Assembly (NCBI GenBank): GCA_035699745.1 | Contig: DASSPH010000064.1 | Coordinates: 1-52,905, forward strand | Length of the DNA: 52,905 bases | Source: Vicinamibacterales bacterium | GTDB lineage: Bacteria > Acidobacteriota > Vicinamibacteria > Vicinamibacterales > 2-12-FULL-66-21 | Reading direction: 5' to 3' | Shown: piece after piece, positions 1-8,722 of the stretch | Layout of the letters: the number at the start of each line of letters is the position of its first letter | How positions within the stretch are numbered: the first letter of the stretch is position 1 | Notes under the pieces: generated by a model | Seen by the model: the letters and a program-made list of their open reading frames with translations, nothing else | Databases searched by the model: none | What the model was told of the DNA's origin: nothing | Position numbers and translations under genes: made by a program

Positions 1-2
1 CG

Positions 3-1664
3 GGGGAGTGGCAGTCGCTTCGCGGCCAGGTCGACGAAGTCGACGAGGCGGCCGCACAGCGGTTCGCCGCGGCCGAGGCGCGCATGGACGCCCGCGCGGC
101 GGAGCGCCGCGCCGCCGACGAACGCGCGCTGAAGCAGCAGCTCCAGCGCCTGGAGCAGCTGATGGAGCGCGCCCAGAAGCGCGCCACGGCCGAAGACCTC
201 ACGCTGCGCGAGGCGGACCGCATCGCCCGCGACCTGCGCAACGCCATCGAGGCGCCGCCGGTGATGCCGGTGAAGGACCAGCAGGCGATCGTCGAGCGGC
301 TGCGCACGGCCCAGGCCGCGATCAGCCCGCGGCTCCACGAGCTGCGCGAGATGGACGAGTGGAAGCGGTTCGCGAATGCCGCCGTCCAGGAAGAGCTGAT
401 CGCCCAGGCGGAAGCGCTGGGGAAGAAATACGACCTCGACAAGCCCGAGGACATGGAGAAGGCGGCCCGCGAGCTCCACGACATCCAGGAGCGCTGGAAG
501 ACGGTGGCGGAAGCGCCGCGCGCGCAGGCGCAGACGCTGTGGCATCGCTATCGCCAGGCCGCCGATCCGATCCAGGCCCGGGCCCGCGAGTTCTTCGCCG
601 CCCGCGCCGTCGAGCGGGAAGCGAACCTGAAAATCAAGATCGCCTTGTGCGAGCGCGCCGAGGCGCTCGCCGACTCCACCGACTGGATCAAGACGGCGGA
701 GGAGATGAAGAAGCTGCAGGCGGACTGGCAGGCGTCCGGCCCGGTGCCGCGGCCCGAGACGCGCGCCGTGTGGAAGCGGTTCCGCGACGCGTGCGACAGG
801 TTCTTCACCCGGCGCAACGAGGATCTGGCGCAGCGCAAGGAAGTGTGGGCGGCGAACCAGGCGAAGAAGGAAGCGCTGTGCGCCCGCGCCGAGGAGCTGG
901 CCGAGTCACGCGACTGGGACAAGGCCGCCGCCGAGCTCCGCCGGCTGCAGGCGGAATGGAAGAACATCGGTCCGGTCCGGCGCAGCAAGTCCGAGGCGCT
1001 GTGGCAGCGCTTCCGCGGCGCGGCGGATCGCTTCTTCGATCGCTACAAGCGGCGGGACGAGATCGAGGTCGAGGCGCGCCAGGCCGATCGCGAGGCGCTC
1101 ATCACCGAGCTCGAGGGGCTGTTCCCCGCCGAAGGATCGGAGCCCGCCGCGGATCTGCTCGAGAAGGTGCGCTCGCTGCGCACCCGGTGGAACCAGTCGA
1201 CGACCGCCGTCCGCTCGGGCGCGGATCCGCTCAGCGCGAGATTCGTCAGCGCGATGGAACGGCTGCTGACCTCGTTCCCGGAGCCGTTCCGCGGCACCGA
1301 GCTCGACGTCGAAGCGAGCCGCACGCGGATGGAGAAACTGGTCTCGCGCATCGAGACGCTCGTCGCCGATGCGGCGCCGAAGACCGATACGCCGCAGGAC
1401 CTCGCCGCCCGGCTGCGCGAGGCGCTCGCCTCGAACACGATCGGCGGCCGCGGCGGAGACGAAGCCAAGTGGCGGACGATGGCGGAGGAAGTGCGCCAGG
1501 CGCAGTCCTCGTTCGCGCGCCTGGTCCCCGTCCCCGGCGAGGCCGGCCGGCAGCTGAACGAACGGTTCCACAAGGCGTGCAACCGCTTCTTCGACCAGTA
1601 CCGCCGGAAGGTCCCGCAGGGCTCGGGCGCCCCGCAGCGCGGCCGCCCGGTCGGGGCGCGGTAA
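3..1664 (+). CDS. DUF349 repeat protein (5' end outside window)
   Basis: The reading frame is open from the first bases of the window, so the true start lies upstream; the first internal ATG is at 84. The visible 553 codons are almost entirely charged and helical. They contain several copies of the DUF349 pattern, a Trp-containing helix (for example ERWKTV, QADWQASGPV, QAEWKNIGPV) followed by LWxRFRxAxDRFFxR. DUF349 proteins are predicted helical-bundle proteins of unknown biochemical role; those studied in bacteria have been linked to nucleic-acid or stress phenotypes, which I would not transfer here. There is no signal peptide in the visible part. The next gene converges on it with only 33 bp between the stop codons and no clear hairpin. 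Family is confident, function unknown. Confidence 0.85.
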   Translation, partial: GEWQSLRGQVDEVDEAAAQRFAAAEARMDARAAERRAADERALKQQLQRLEQLMERAQKRATAEDLTLREADRIARDLRNAIEAPPVMPVKDQQAIVERLRTAQAAISPRLHELREMDEWKRFANAAVQEELIAQAEALGKKYDLDKPEDMEKAARELHDIQERWKTVAEAPRAQAQTLWHRYRQAADPIQARAREFFAARAVEREANLKIKIALCERAEALADSTDWIKTAEEMKKLQADWQASGPVPRPETRAVWKRFRDACDRFFTRRNEDLAQRKEVWAANQAKKEALCARAEELAESRDWDKAAAELRRLQAEWKNIGPVRRSKSEALWQRFRGAADRFFDRYKRRDEIEVEARQADREALITELEGLFPAEGSEPAADLLEKVRSLRTRWNQSTTAVRSGADPLSARFVSAMERLLTSFPEPFRGTELDVEASRTRMEKLVSRIETLVADAAPKTDTPQDLAARLREALASNTIGGRGGDEAKWRTMAEEVRQAQSSFARLVPVPGEAGRQLNERFHKACNRFFDQYRRKVPQGSGAPQRGRPVGAR

Positions 1665-1697
1665 CCCTCTCGACGGAGACGGGCCGACGGCAGCGCC

Positions 1698-3428
1698 TCA
1701 GCGCTTCTCTGTCGCGGAATACGCGACCTTGCCGCCGACGATCGTGTACGCCACCTTTGCGGTGGGGATCTCGTCCTCGGGGATCCCGAGGATGTCCTTC
1801 GAGAGCACGGTGACGTCGGCGTACTTGCCCGGCTTGAGCGAGCCGCGGTTCTCCTCTTCGAAGCCGGCGTAGGCGGCGTGAATGGTGTAGGACTTCAGGG
1901 CTTCCATCCGCGACATCCGCTGATCGGGATAGAAGGTGCGGCCGTTGGCCAGCTTGCGGGTGACGCTGGCGTAGTAGCTGGCAATCGGATCGACGTCCTC
2001 GACCGGAGCGTCGGTGCCGTTGGCGATGATGGCGCCGGTCTTAAGCAGCTTCTGCCACACGTAGGCGCCCTCCTGCGCGCGCTGCGCGCCGAGGCGCTCG
2101 AGCACGTAGGGGGCGTCCGAGGTGCAGTGAATCCCCTGCATCGACGCGATCACGCCGAGCTTGCCGAAGCGCGGGATGTCCTGCGCGCTGATGTGCTGCG
2201 CGTGCTCGACCCGCCAGCGCAGATCCTTTTTCGTCGGGTTGGCCTTGAACGCGCGCTCGAAGATGTCGAGCGTCTCGCGGTTGGCGCGATCGCCGATCGC
2301 GTGGACGGCGAGCTGATAGCCGTGCTGCATCGCCAGACGCGCCGTCTCCTGGATCTCCGCCACCTTGGTGGTCTCGAGCCCCGACGAGGTCGGACGGTCG
2401 CTGTACGGCGCGAGCAGCCAGGCGCCGCGCGGTCCGAGCGCGCCGTCGATCGACTTCTTGATCGCGCGGACGGTGAGGAAGCCGTTGCCGTAGCCGATCG
2501 TGCGGTACTGCGCGAGCTTCGGCGCGAGGCTCTCGTTCGACTGCCGGATCATCATCCACAGCCGGACGCCCATCCTGCCCTCGTCGATCATCCCCTTGAC
2601 CCGGTCGATGGTCGCCAGATCCGATCCCGCGTCCTGGAACGTGGTGATGCCCTTCGACAGCACTTCCGCCGACGCGAGTTCGAGCGCGCGGCGCTCGCGC
2701 GCGCGGGTCTCGTCGGGGGTCGGCGGCGGCGCGCCCGCGCCGCGTTTGATCAGCCCCTGCGCCCGCTCGCGCAGCAGGCCGGTGGCGTCACCCGTCGCAT
2801 CGCGCAGGATCTCGCCGCCGGCGGGACTCTCGGTCGCGCGGCGGATGCCGGACAATTCCATCGCCTTGGCGTTCGCGAACGCGGCATGTCCGCTGGCGTG
2901 CGTGAGCAGCACCGGGTTGTTCGGCGAGACCTTGTCGAGCGAGGCGTGGGTCGGAAACCCCTCGACGCTGGGCTGCGGCCGCGCCGTCCATTTCTCCTGG
3001 TGCCAGCCGCGGCCGTAGATCCACTCGCCGGGCTTCGCGCGCGAGACCGCCTCGGCGACCATCATCAGGATCTTGTCCCACGACTCGACGTTCATCAGGT
3101 TCAGTTGCAGTTGCGCGCCGCCGACGCCGGCGAAGTGGCCGTGGCTCTCGATGAAGCCCGGAATGGCGAGCTGCCCCTGCAGGTCGATGACCCGGGTCGA
3201 CGGCCCGATCATCGCCTTGATGTCCGCCGCGGAGCCGATCGCCTGAATGCGATCCTTGCTGATGGCGATCGCTTGCGCCTCGGGCTGCGCATCCTCGACC
3301 GTCACGATGCGCCCGTTGGTCAGCACCAGGTCGGCGGGCGGGGCGACGGCGGTGCCGCCGCGCTGCGCCTGAACGGCAAGCGTCGCCGAAGCCGCGACCG
3401 CGGCAATCAGGAGAGTGGTCGTTCGCAT
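1698..3428 (-). CDS. exported amidohydrolase (YtcJ-like)
   Basis: The 576-residue protein has an N-terminal signal peptide ending near VQAQ (residues 1-22) and a metal-dependent amidohydrolase fold of the YtcJ/N-substituted formamide deformylase-like group. Visible family motifs are GFIESHGHF (metal-binding HxH after the first strand), AVHAIGDRANRE, WRVEHAQHIS and NGTDAPVEDVDP, the last carrying the catalytic Asp. The C-terminal composite domain reads GSLKPGKYADVTVLS, typical of the family. Such enzymes hydrolyse amide or related bonds of small molecules; the substrate cannot be told from sequence. The ATG start is preceded by a perfect TATAAT only 7 nt upstream and has no Shine-Dalgarno, so the mRNA may be leaderless. 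It lies 48 bp downstream of a second amidohydrolase on the same strand, but its own promoter suggests separate transcription. Confidence 0.88.
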   Translation of the reverse strand: MRTTTLLIAAVAASATLAVQAQRGGTAVAPPADLVLTNGRIVTVEDAQPEAQAIAISKDRIQAIGSAADIKAMIGPSTRVIDLQGQLAIPGFIESHGHFAGVGGAQLQLNLMNVESWDKILMMVAEAVSRAKPGEWIYGRGWHQEKWTARPQPSVEGFPTHASLDKVSPNNPVLLTHASGHAAFANAKAMELSGIRRATESPAGGEILRDATGDATGLLRERAQGLIKRGAGAPPPTPDETRARERRALELASAEVLSKGITTFQDAGSDLATIDRVKGMIDEGRMGVRLWMMIRQSNESLAPKLAQYRTIGYGNGFLTVRAIKKSIDGALGPRGAWLLAPYSDRPTSSGLETTKVAEIQETARLAMQHGYQLAVHAIGDRANRETLDIFERAFKANPTKKDLRWRVEHAQHISAQDIPRFGKLGVIASMQGIHCTSDAPYVLERLGAQRAQEGAYVWQKLLKTGAIIANGTDAPVEDVDPIASYYASVTRKLANGRTFYPDQRMSRMEALKSYTIHAAYAGFEEENRGSLKPGKYADVTVLSKDILGIPEDEIPTAKVAYTIVGGKVAYSATEKR

Positions 3429-3435
3429 GGCCGCG

Positions 3436-3441
3436 ATTATA
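3436..3441 (-). promoter_or_regulatory. -10 element, possibly leaderless promoter of the amidohydrolase
   Basis: Read on the minus strand this is a consensus TATAAT, with 7 nt between it and the ATG at 3428. No purine-rich ribosome site fits between them. No convincing -35 hexamer is visible 16-18 bp upstream. The spacing would put transcription initiation at or next to the start codon. Confidence 0.5.
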
Positions 3442-3476
3442 TGCAGTACCGGCGGTTCGGGCGGGTTGCCGCGATC

Positions 3477-4355
3477 TCAACCCGGGAACAGCCGCTCGAA
3501 GTTGCCGCCGAAGATCGCCTGCCGATCGGCGTCCGGCACACCGAGATCGCGGACGATCCGCTCCTGTTCCTCGTAGATCGGCCGCTGCCAGCCGCGAGGG
3601 AAGAACGACGAGTCCGTGCCGAACAGAACCCGCGACGGTCCGGCGACGGCGAGCGCGTGACGGAACACCGCCTCCAGCGTGAGGCCGGGATGGAACTTGA
3701 TCCAGCCGTTCGAGCTGGATGAATCGAAGTGAATCGTCGGACACTGATCCGCCGCCATCAGCGCTTCGCGGAAACAGCCGGCGCCGAAGTGCGGCACGAT
3801 GACCGGCACATTCGGATGGCCGAGCGCCGTCTTCGCCAGCGCCAGCGGATCGCCGAGCCGCAGATCGAAGCGGCTCGGCAGGCCGAGCTTCTTGCGCACG
3901 CCGACGGTCAGCACGCCGCAGTGCGCGAACACCGCGGCGCCATGCTCGCCGGCGGCGCGGAACACCCGGTCCACGCTCTCGTCGTCCAGGCGGTAGCCGT
4001 GCATCGCCGGAAAGAGACAGACGGCGCGCAGCCGCCGCTCCCTCAACGCGGCGAGCAGCGCGGCGTCCGCGTTCGGCGCGATCGGGTTGTGCATGAAGAA
4101 GCCCACGAACCGGGCCGGATGACGGGCCACGGCCTCGGCAACCGAGGCGGCGTCTCCCGGAATGCTCGCGATCAGCGCCGCGCGCGCCACCGTATGGCGA
4201 TCCAGCTCCGCGACCCAGCGGTCGGCCAGCGCCGGCGCGGTGCCGGGCTTCTCCCACTGGAGCCGTCCGGCGATGGCGTCGGCGCCACCGGCGTCGGGCG
4301 CGAGCAGTTCGAGAAAGCGCGACGAGAAGAAGTGGCAGTGCGCGTCGTTGATCAT
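3477..4355 (-). CDS. amidohydrolase-related TIM-barrel hydrolase (Amidohydro_2)
   Basis: The 292-residue cytoplasmic protein begins MINDAHCHFF, giving the HxH metal motif right at the N-terminus, as in the amidohydrolase-2 group (decarboxylase/lactonase-like enzymes such as ACMSD and LigI relatives). Further motifs are VFAHCG (mid-barrel His), VPHFGAG (His after strand 6) and the FGTDSSFFPRG segment with the catalytic Asp, followed by the characteristic C-terminal IFGGNFERLF. Length is normal for the family. No signal peptide is present, unlike the amidohydrolase downstream. Substrate unknown. It could equally be annotated as an amidohydrolase family protein without a named reaction. Confidence 0.85.
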   Translation of the reverse strand: MINDAHCHFFSSRFLELLAPDAGGADAIAGRLQWEKPGTAPALADRWVAELDRHTVARAALIASIPGDAASVAEAVARHPARFVGFFMHNPIAPNADAALLAALRERRLRAVCLFPAMHGYRLDDESVDRVFRAAGEHGAAVFAHCGVLTVGVRKKLGLPSRFDLRLGDPLALAKTALGHPNVPVIVPHFGAGCFREALMAADQCPTIHFDSSSSNGWIKFHPGLTLEAVFRHALAVAGPSRVLFGTDSSFFPRGWQRPIYEEQERIVRDLGVPDADRQAIFGGNFERLFPG

Positions 4356-4356
4356 G

Positions 4357-4410
4357 CGGCTTGCGGGTGCCGGGTGCGGCGTGCCGGAGTGTGGGCGCGG
4401 GGTGCGTCGC
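4357..4410. repeat. short degenerate GGTGCCGGGTGC-type tract
   Basis: The intergenic DNA between two divergent genes is built from imperfect repeats of a GGGTGCSGS core (gggtgccgggtgcggcgtgc and onward). A similar GGTGCC/GGCACC-rich tract occurs at 20791-20830. It looks like low-complexity intergenic DNA rather than an operator. Confidence 0.4.
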
Positions 4411-4426
4411 GTGACACTATTAGGCG

Positions 4427-4888
4427 ATGCTCGTCGGGTTGATTGCCGACACGCACGGGTTGCTTCGGCCGGAGGTGTACGAGGCGTTTCACGGCGTCGA
4501 CGTCATCCTACATGCGGGAGACGTCGGCGGGCGGCAGATTCTTACCGAGCTCCGCGCCATCGCGCCGGTGCACGCGGTGTACGGCAACGTCGACCGGCCC
4601 GGTGAATCCGGGCTGGCCGGGAGCATCGACCTGCGCCTGGAGGGGGTGAACGTTCACGTCAGTCACGGGCACGAACTCGGCAGCCCCACGGTCGCCAGGC
4701 TGCTCGGCGCCTACAGCGCCGACGTCATCGTCTTCGGCCATACCCACAAGGCGCTGATCGAACGGACACAGGGCGCGCTCGTGGTCAATCCAGGGGCCGC
4801 GGGACCGCGGCGGTTCGACGTCATGCCGAGCGTCGCGCTGCTCACGATCGACCGCGGCCGCGCCGAGGTGCGGATCGTCCGGCTGTGA
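4427..4888 (+). CDS. YfcE/MJ0936-family metallophosphoesterase
   Basis: A compact 153-residue calcineurin-like phosphoesterase. The dimetal motifs are all visible: IADTHG (D8, H10), HAGDVG, YGNVD, SHGHE and VFGHTHK near residue 107. The length matches the YfcE/MJ0936 phosphodiesterase group, which hydrolyses model phosphodiesters and whose natural substrates are mostly unknown. There is no signal peptide. The ATG is preceded by CACTATTAGGCG rather than a clear Shine-Dalgarno. It converges on the response regulator gene with 14 bp between the stops. Confidence 0.9.
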   Translation: MLVGLIADTHGLLRPEVYEAFHGVDVILHAGDVGGRQILTELRAIAPVHAVYGNVDRPGESGLAGSIDLRLEGVNVHVSHGHELGSPTVARLLGAYSADVIVFGHTHKALIERTQGALVVNPGAAGPRRFDVMPSVALLTIDRGRAEVRIVRL

Positions 4889-4902
4889 ACGCCGCGTGGT
4901 GA

Positions 4903-5583
4903 TCAGCCGGCGAACTTGTAGCCCATGCCGTGCACGGTGAGGATGAACTGCGGGTGGCGCGGGTTGGGCTCGATCTTCTGCCGCAGCCAGGCGACGTGGA
5001 CGTCGACGGTCCGCGTCGACGGCATCGAGTTGTAGCCCCACACCTCGTTCAGCAGCTCTTCGCGCGTCAGCGTCGCGCCGCGGTGCTCGAGGAAGTAACG
5101 CAGCAGCTGGAACTCGCGCGCGGAGAGCTCGATCGGCGCGCCGTCGCGCGTGGCTTCGGCCTTGCGGAAGTCCACCCGGACATCGCCGAACGCGAATCCT
5201 TCGGCGGGATGCGGCGCCGCCGGCGCGCGGCGCAGCTGCGCCTCCATCCGCGCCAGCAGCTCCGCCATGTCGAACGGCTTGGTGACGTAGTCGTCCGCGC
5301 CGAGCTTGAGGCCGACCACCTTGTCGATCACCTGGCCCCGCGCGGTCAACATGATCACGGGGGTCTCGATGCCGCGCTTGCGCAGCTCCCGGCACACGTC
5401 GAAGCCGCTCATCCGCGGCAGCATGAGATCGAGCAGGATCAGATCGAAGGCCTCGCGCGACGCGCGCTCGAGGCCGCTCTCGCCGTCCGCTGCCGCGTCG
5501 ACGCTGTATCCCTCTGTCGTCAGCCGGTCCGTCAGCGTCAGGACGATGCCCGCCTCGTCTTCGACGAGAAGGATTCTCTTCAC
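4903..5583 (-). CDS. OmpR/PhoB-type response regulator
   Basis: The 226-residue protein has an N-terminal receiver domain (residues 1-118; acidic pocket E8/D9, phospho-acceptor D52, switch T80, conserved K102 in TKPFD) and a C-terminal winged-helix DNA-binding domain (about 130-224; DVHVAWLRQKI, TVHGMGYKF). The start is a GTG at 5583. It overlaps the stop of the upstream histidine kinase as GTGA, which indicates translational coupling. A longer in-frame reading back to 5901 is a shadow of the kinase. As an OmpR/PhoB-family regulator it should bind tandem direct repeats with 10-11 bp periodicity; such a repeat lies at 7620-7646, upstream of both the kinase and the divergent receptor operon. 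Confidence 0.95.
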   Translation of the reverse strand: MKRILLVEDEAGIVLTLTDRLTTEGYSVDAAADGESGLERASREAFDLILLDLMLPRMSGFDVCRELRKRGIETPVIMLTARGQVIDKVVGLKLGADDYVTKPFDMAELLARMEAQLRRAPAAPHPAEGFAFGDVRVDFRKAEATRDGAPIELSAREFQLLRYFLEHRGATLTREELLNEVWGYNSMPSTRTVDVHVAWLRQKIEPNPRHPQFILTVHGMGYKFAG

Positions 5584-7559
5584 GACGTTTGAGGCGCGGC
5601 GTCGGCGACGCGGTCGTGTCCGTCCGCGGCATCGCCGCGGAACGCCGGCAGCGACACCGTGAAGGTGCTGCCCTGTCCCGGCGCGCTCTTCAGGGTGATC
5701 CGGCCGGCGTGCGCCTCGACGATCCGCTTCACCAGACTCAGGCCGAGGCCGGCCCCCTGGATCTGCGCGGCGACGACGCCCGGCGCGCGGTAGAAGGGAT
5801 CGAAGATCCGCGCGTGATCCGCGGCGGCGATGCCGATGCCGCGATCGCTGACGCTGATCTCGACGGTGGAGGCGGTGCGCGTCGCGGTGATGCCGATCCA
5901 TCCGGCCTCCGCGCCGTACTTGATCGCGTTGCCGACCAGGTTCTGGAAGACGCGGCGCAGCGCCGCTTCATCTCCCGGGACCGGCGGAAGGCCGTCCGCC
6001 ACCGCAATCTCCACCCTCAGACCCGGCGGCGCGGTCGCCTCCGCCGTCGCCGCCACCTCCCTCAACACACGATCGATCTCGACCGGGCGCGCCGTCATGC
6101 CGCGCTGGCCTGACTGCAGGCCGGCGAACTCGAGAATCTGCTCGACGAGGTCGGTGAGGCGGAGCCCTTCGCGACGTACGAGCTGGCCGTACTGCCGGAT
6201 GCGTGCTTCGTCGCTGACCACGCCGTCCGCCAGGTTGTCGGCGGCGGATCGGATCACCGCGAGCGGCGTGCGCAGCTCGTGCGAGACGGTGGCGACGAAC
6301 TCGAGCTGCTGGCGCGCCAGGTCGTGCGCGCGGCGCGTCGACACGATCAGAAAGGCCACGCTCAGGCCGAGGACGCCGAGGATCCCGGAGCTGATCGCGA
6401 GGTTGCGGCGGCGGGCGGCGTTGACCGCCGTCTCGAGCGATCCCGACGGATGTTTCACCAGCAGCCGCCAGTAGGACGGCGACGGCACACTCACTCTCGT
6501 ACTGAACGTCGTCGCGCCAGCGGCAAACAGCCGGTCGCCGCGCTGCGAGGACTGTCCGGGCGATCCCTGGACCACGATGGAGAACGGCGCGCCGCCGGCG
6601 GCACCGGCGGGGGACTGGCCAATCGTCTCGCGATAGATCGTGTGCGTGCGCTGTGACGGATTCGAGCGCGGGCTCGCGCTCAGGGCAGTGAAGCGGCTGA
6701 CTTCGGCGGCGAGCGGCTCGAAGTCTCTGGCGCGCACCTGAAACAACTCGACGGTGGCGTCGACCTTCGCGTCCGCCCCGGGGGAGAACTCGCGGGTCGA
6801 CCGGTAGAGCGGCGCCTCGCCTTGCGCAGGCAGCACCGCGAGCTGGTACTCGAAGCCGACACCGGTCCGGTTGAAGTGCTGCTGCGCGAGCGCCGGCAGC
6901 ATCTCGTTCTTCATGTACTCCGCGTCGAGCATCAGCACGGTGTGCCGGATGCCCGGCGCGAGGCGCGCGGGGATGCCGCGCATCTCGCTGAGCCGCGCGT
7001 CGATGTGGCTGACCATCAGCATCGGCGACTGCACGACCAGCGCGGGGACGGCCGGCCAGACGGCCGGAACCATCGCACGAAGGAGGAGCGCGGGCCCGGC
7101 GGCGCCGGACACGGGGGGCGGCGGCTGCTCCATCTGCTTGCGGATCGGTGCTGCGGCATCAGGCCATTCGGCGGGCTCGACGAATCGCGTCGCCGGGTTG
7201 TAGTGCTGCAGCGTGAGCGTGTCCCCCGGCGCCGCCTGGGGAACGATGTAGACGTCCTTGACGATGCGGGGGAAGCGGGAGGTGGCGAGCCAGCGATCGT
7301 ACCGCCCGGCGACGGCGGCGGCGGCGCCCTGCTCGGGATCGAGCGAATCGAGCTGAAACAGCAGGTAGGCGCGGGTGAGCTCGCGGTCGACGTCCTGCGC
7401 GAACGCGGTGGCGCGATCGTGGAGCGAGGCTTTCATGCGCTCGCGCTCCGCGCCGCTGATCTGTCCGAGCCACTTGTACTGCAGCGTGGCGAGCAGCGCG
7501 ATCAGGCCGAGGAGCCCGCCCGCGATGATCGCCATCGGCACCCGGAATTGCCGTCGCAT
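5580..7559 (-). CDS. membrane sensor histidine kinase
   Basis: The 659-residue kinase has a first membrane helix at about 8-27 and a long, probably periplasmic sensor region at about 30-385 with no domain I recognise. A second membrane helix follows at about 387-407, then a HisKA dimerisation domain with the phospho-acceptor H427 (VATVSHELRTPL) and a HATPase_c domain. ATPase boxes are N (QNLVGNAIKYG, N540/N544), G1 (SDRGIGI, about 572-577), F (IFDPFYR) and G2 (GAGLGLSLV). No HAMP domain is evident between helix 2 and HisKA. It is the first gene of a two-gene operon with the response regulator. Its ligand is unknown; the divergent secreted protein and TonB-dependent receptor are obvious candidate targets. 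Confidence 0.93.
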   Translation of the reverse strand: MRRQFRVPMAIIAGGLLGLIALLATLQYKWLGQISGAERERMKASLHDRATAFAQDVDRELTRAYLLFQLDSLDPEQGAAAAVAGRYDRWLATSRFPRIVKDVYIVPQAAPGDTLTLQHYNPATRFVEPAEWPDAAAPIRKQMEQPPPPVSGAAGPALLLRAMVPAVWPAVPALVVQSPMLMVSHIDARLSEMRGIPARLAPGIRHTVLMLDAEYMKNEMLPALAQQHFNRTGVGFEYQLAVLPAQGEAPLYRSTREFSPGADAKVDATVELFQVRARDFEPLAAEVSRFTALSASPRSNPSQRTHTIYRETIGQSPAGAAGGAPFSIVVQGSPGQSSQRGDRLFAAGATTFSTRVSVPSPSYWRLLVKHPSGSLETAVNAARRRNLAISSGILGVLGLSVAFLIVSTRRAHDLARQQLEFVATVSHELRTPLAVIRSAADNLADGVVSDEARIRQYGQLVRREGLRLTDLVEQILEFAGLQSGQRGMTARPVEIDRVLREVAATAEATAPPGLRVEIAVADGLPPVPGDEAALRRVFQNLVGNAIKYGAEAGWIGITATRTASTVEISVSDRGIGIAAADHARIFDPFYRAPGVVAAQIQGAGLGLSLVKRIVEAHAGRITLKSAPGQGSTFTVSLPAFRGDAADGHDRVADAAPQTS

Positions 7560-7619
7560 GCGGTGATCCTAGCACCGGGCGTCGGGGCTTTTGGCCGTGC
7601 CGCCGCAGGTTTTACCTCC

Positions 7620-7646
7620 TTAACAAACTCTTAGCCTCCGGTTAAC
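7620..7646. promoter_or_regulatory. three 11-bp-spaced TTAAC/TTAGC direct repeats, candidate OmpR-family operator
   Basis: In the 148-bp divergent region between the histidine kinase and the secreted protein gene, TTAAC begins at 7620, TTAGC at 7631 and TTAAC at 7642. The three half-sites are on the same strand and exactly 11 bp apart. That is the geometry of PhoB/OmpR-class binding sites, and the adjacent two-component operon encodes such a regulator. The block is AT-rich in an otherwise GC-rich region. The assignment is inferred from geometry and context. Confidence 0.5.
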
Positions 7647-7707
7647 CACTGCGCGCGGCCAAGCCGCGATGATGGCTCGTCTCATTCGGACGAAAGGGAA
7701 TCGCATC

Positions 7708-8712
7708 ATGAACCATCGAGCAGTGGCAGCAGTGGCGGCGGCGGCGGCGATCGCCTTCGCGCGGCCGGTCATCTACATCGCCCAGGAAGTGAACAAGGCG
7801 GCAGAGATCGTCGCCGCGGCGCGCAAGGCGATCGGCGACAGGAAGCTGGAAGGGCTGAAGACCTTCTCGGTGCAGGCCGGCCTTCAGCGCAACATGGCCA
7901 ACACGCAAGTCAGTTCGGACGTCGAGATCGTCCTCGAGCTGCCGGACAAGTACCTGCGGCAGGAAACGCCCCAGGGCGGCGGCATGATCCTCGCCGGCGG
8001 CGGCCTCTCCGGCTTCAACGGCGACCTGCCGCTGCAGAAGGCCAACGCCGGCGGCGTCCCCGGCGGCGGGATGGTGATCCGCATGGGCGGCCCGGGCGGC
8101 GCCGTGATGGGCAGCGGCGAGAAGCCGACGCCGGAGCAGATGGAGCAGATGAACAAGGCGCTGGTCCGCAACGGCCGCAGCGAGGCGTCGCGGCTGATGC
8201 TCGGCTGGTTCGCGGCGGCGCATCCGGCGGTGAACGCACAGTACACCTACGCCGGTGAGGCGGAATCGCCCGACGGCAAGGCGTACGTCATCGACGTGAA
8301 GAACGCCGACGGTTTCACCGCCCGCCTGTTCATCGATCAACAGACCAACCTGCCGCTGATGGTGACCTACAAGGCGCCGCAGCCGCGCATGATGACGGCC
8401 GGCGGCGCGCCACCGGCGGCCGCGTCGGGCGGCCACGTGATCCGATCGCAGGCGCCGGGCGGACAGCTCACGGAAGAGGAGCGCAGGAAGCTGCAGGCGG
8501 ACGCCGAGAAGCAGATCCAGGAGATGCAGCGGCAGCCGCCGGCGATGGCGGATTACGCGCTGTACTTCGAGGAGTGGCGCGAGAGCGACGGCGTCAAGTT
8601 CCCGTTCAGGATGCGGCGCGCGACCGACGGCACCACCACGGAGGAGTGGACGGTGAGCCGGATCAAGCTCAACCCCAGGATCGACGCGAAGCGCTTCGCG
8701 CCGGGCAGCTAG
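7708..8712 (+). CDS. secreted hypothetical protein upstream of TonB-dependent receptor
   Basis: The 334-residue protein starts at the ATG at 7708, preceded by AAAGGGA about 8 nt upstream; an in-frame ATG at 7669 would add 13 basic residues before the signal sequence. An Ala-rich hydrophobic N-terminus (about residues 4-20) looks like a signal peptide. The mature part starts with a helical segment (KAAEIVAAARKAIGD) and contains a Gly/Met-rich central stretch (about 90-131, including GGGMVIRMGGPGG). Its C-terminal half reads like a lipoprotein-localisation-type beta fold (YFEEWRESDGVKFPFRMR), a resemblance I hold only weakly. The gene is 10 bp upstream of the receptor, so the two form an operon. 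I do not recognise the family. Confidence 0.75.
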   Translation: MNHRAVAAVAAAAAIAFARPVIYIAQEVNKAAEIVAAARKAIGDRKLEGLKTFSVQAGLQRNMANTQVSSDVEIVLELPDKYLRQETPQGGGMILAGGGLSGFNGDLPLQKANAGGVPGGGMVIRMGGPGGAVMGSGEKPTPEQMEQMNKALVRNGRSEASRLMLGWFAAAHPAVNAQYTYAGEAESPDGKAYVIDVKNADGFTARLFIDQQTNLPLMVTYKAPQPRMMTAGGAPPAAASGGHVIRSQAPGGQLTEEERRKLQADAEKQIQEMQRQPPAMADYALYFEEWRESDGVKFPFRMRRATDGTTTEEWTVSRIKLNPRIDAKRFAPGS

Positions 8713-8722
8713 AGAGCGCGCC

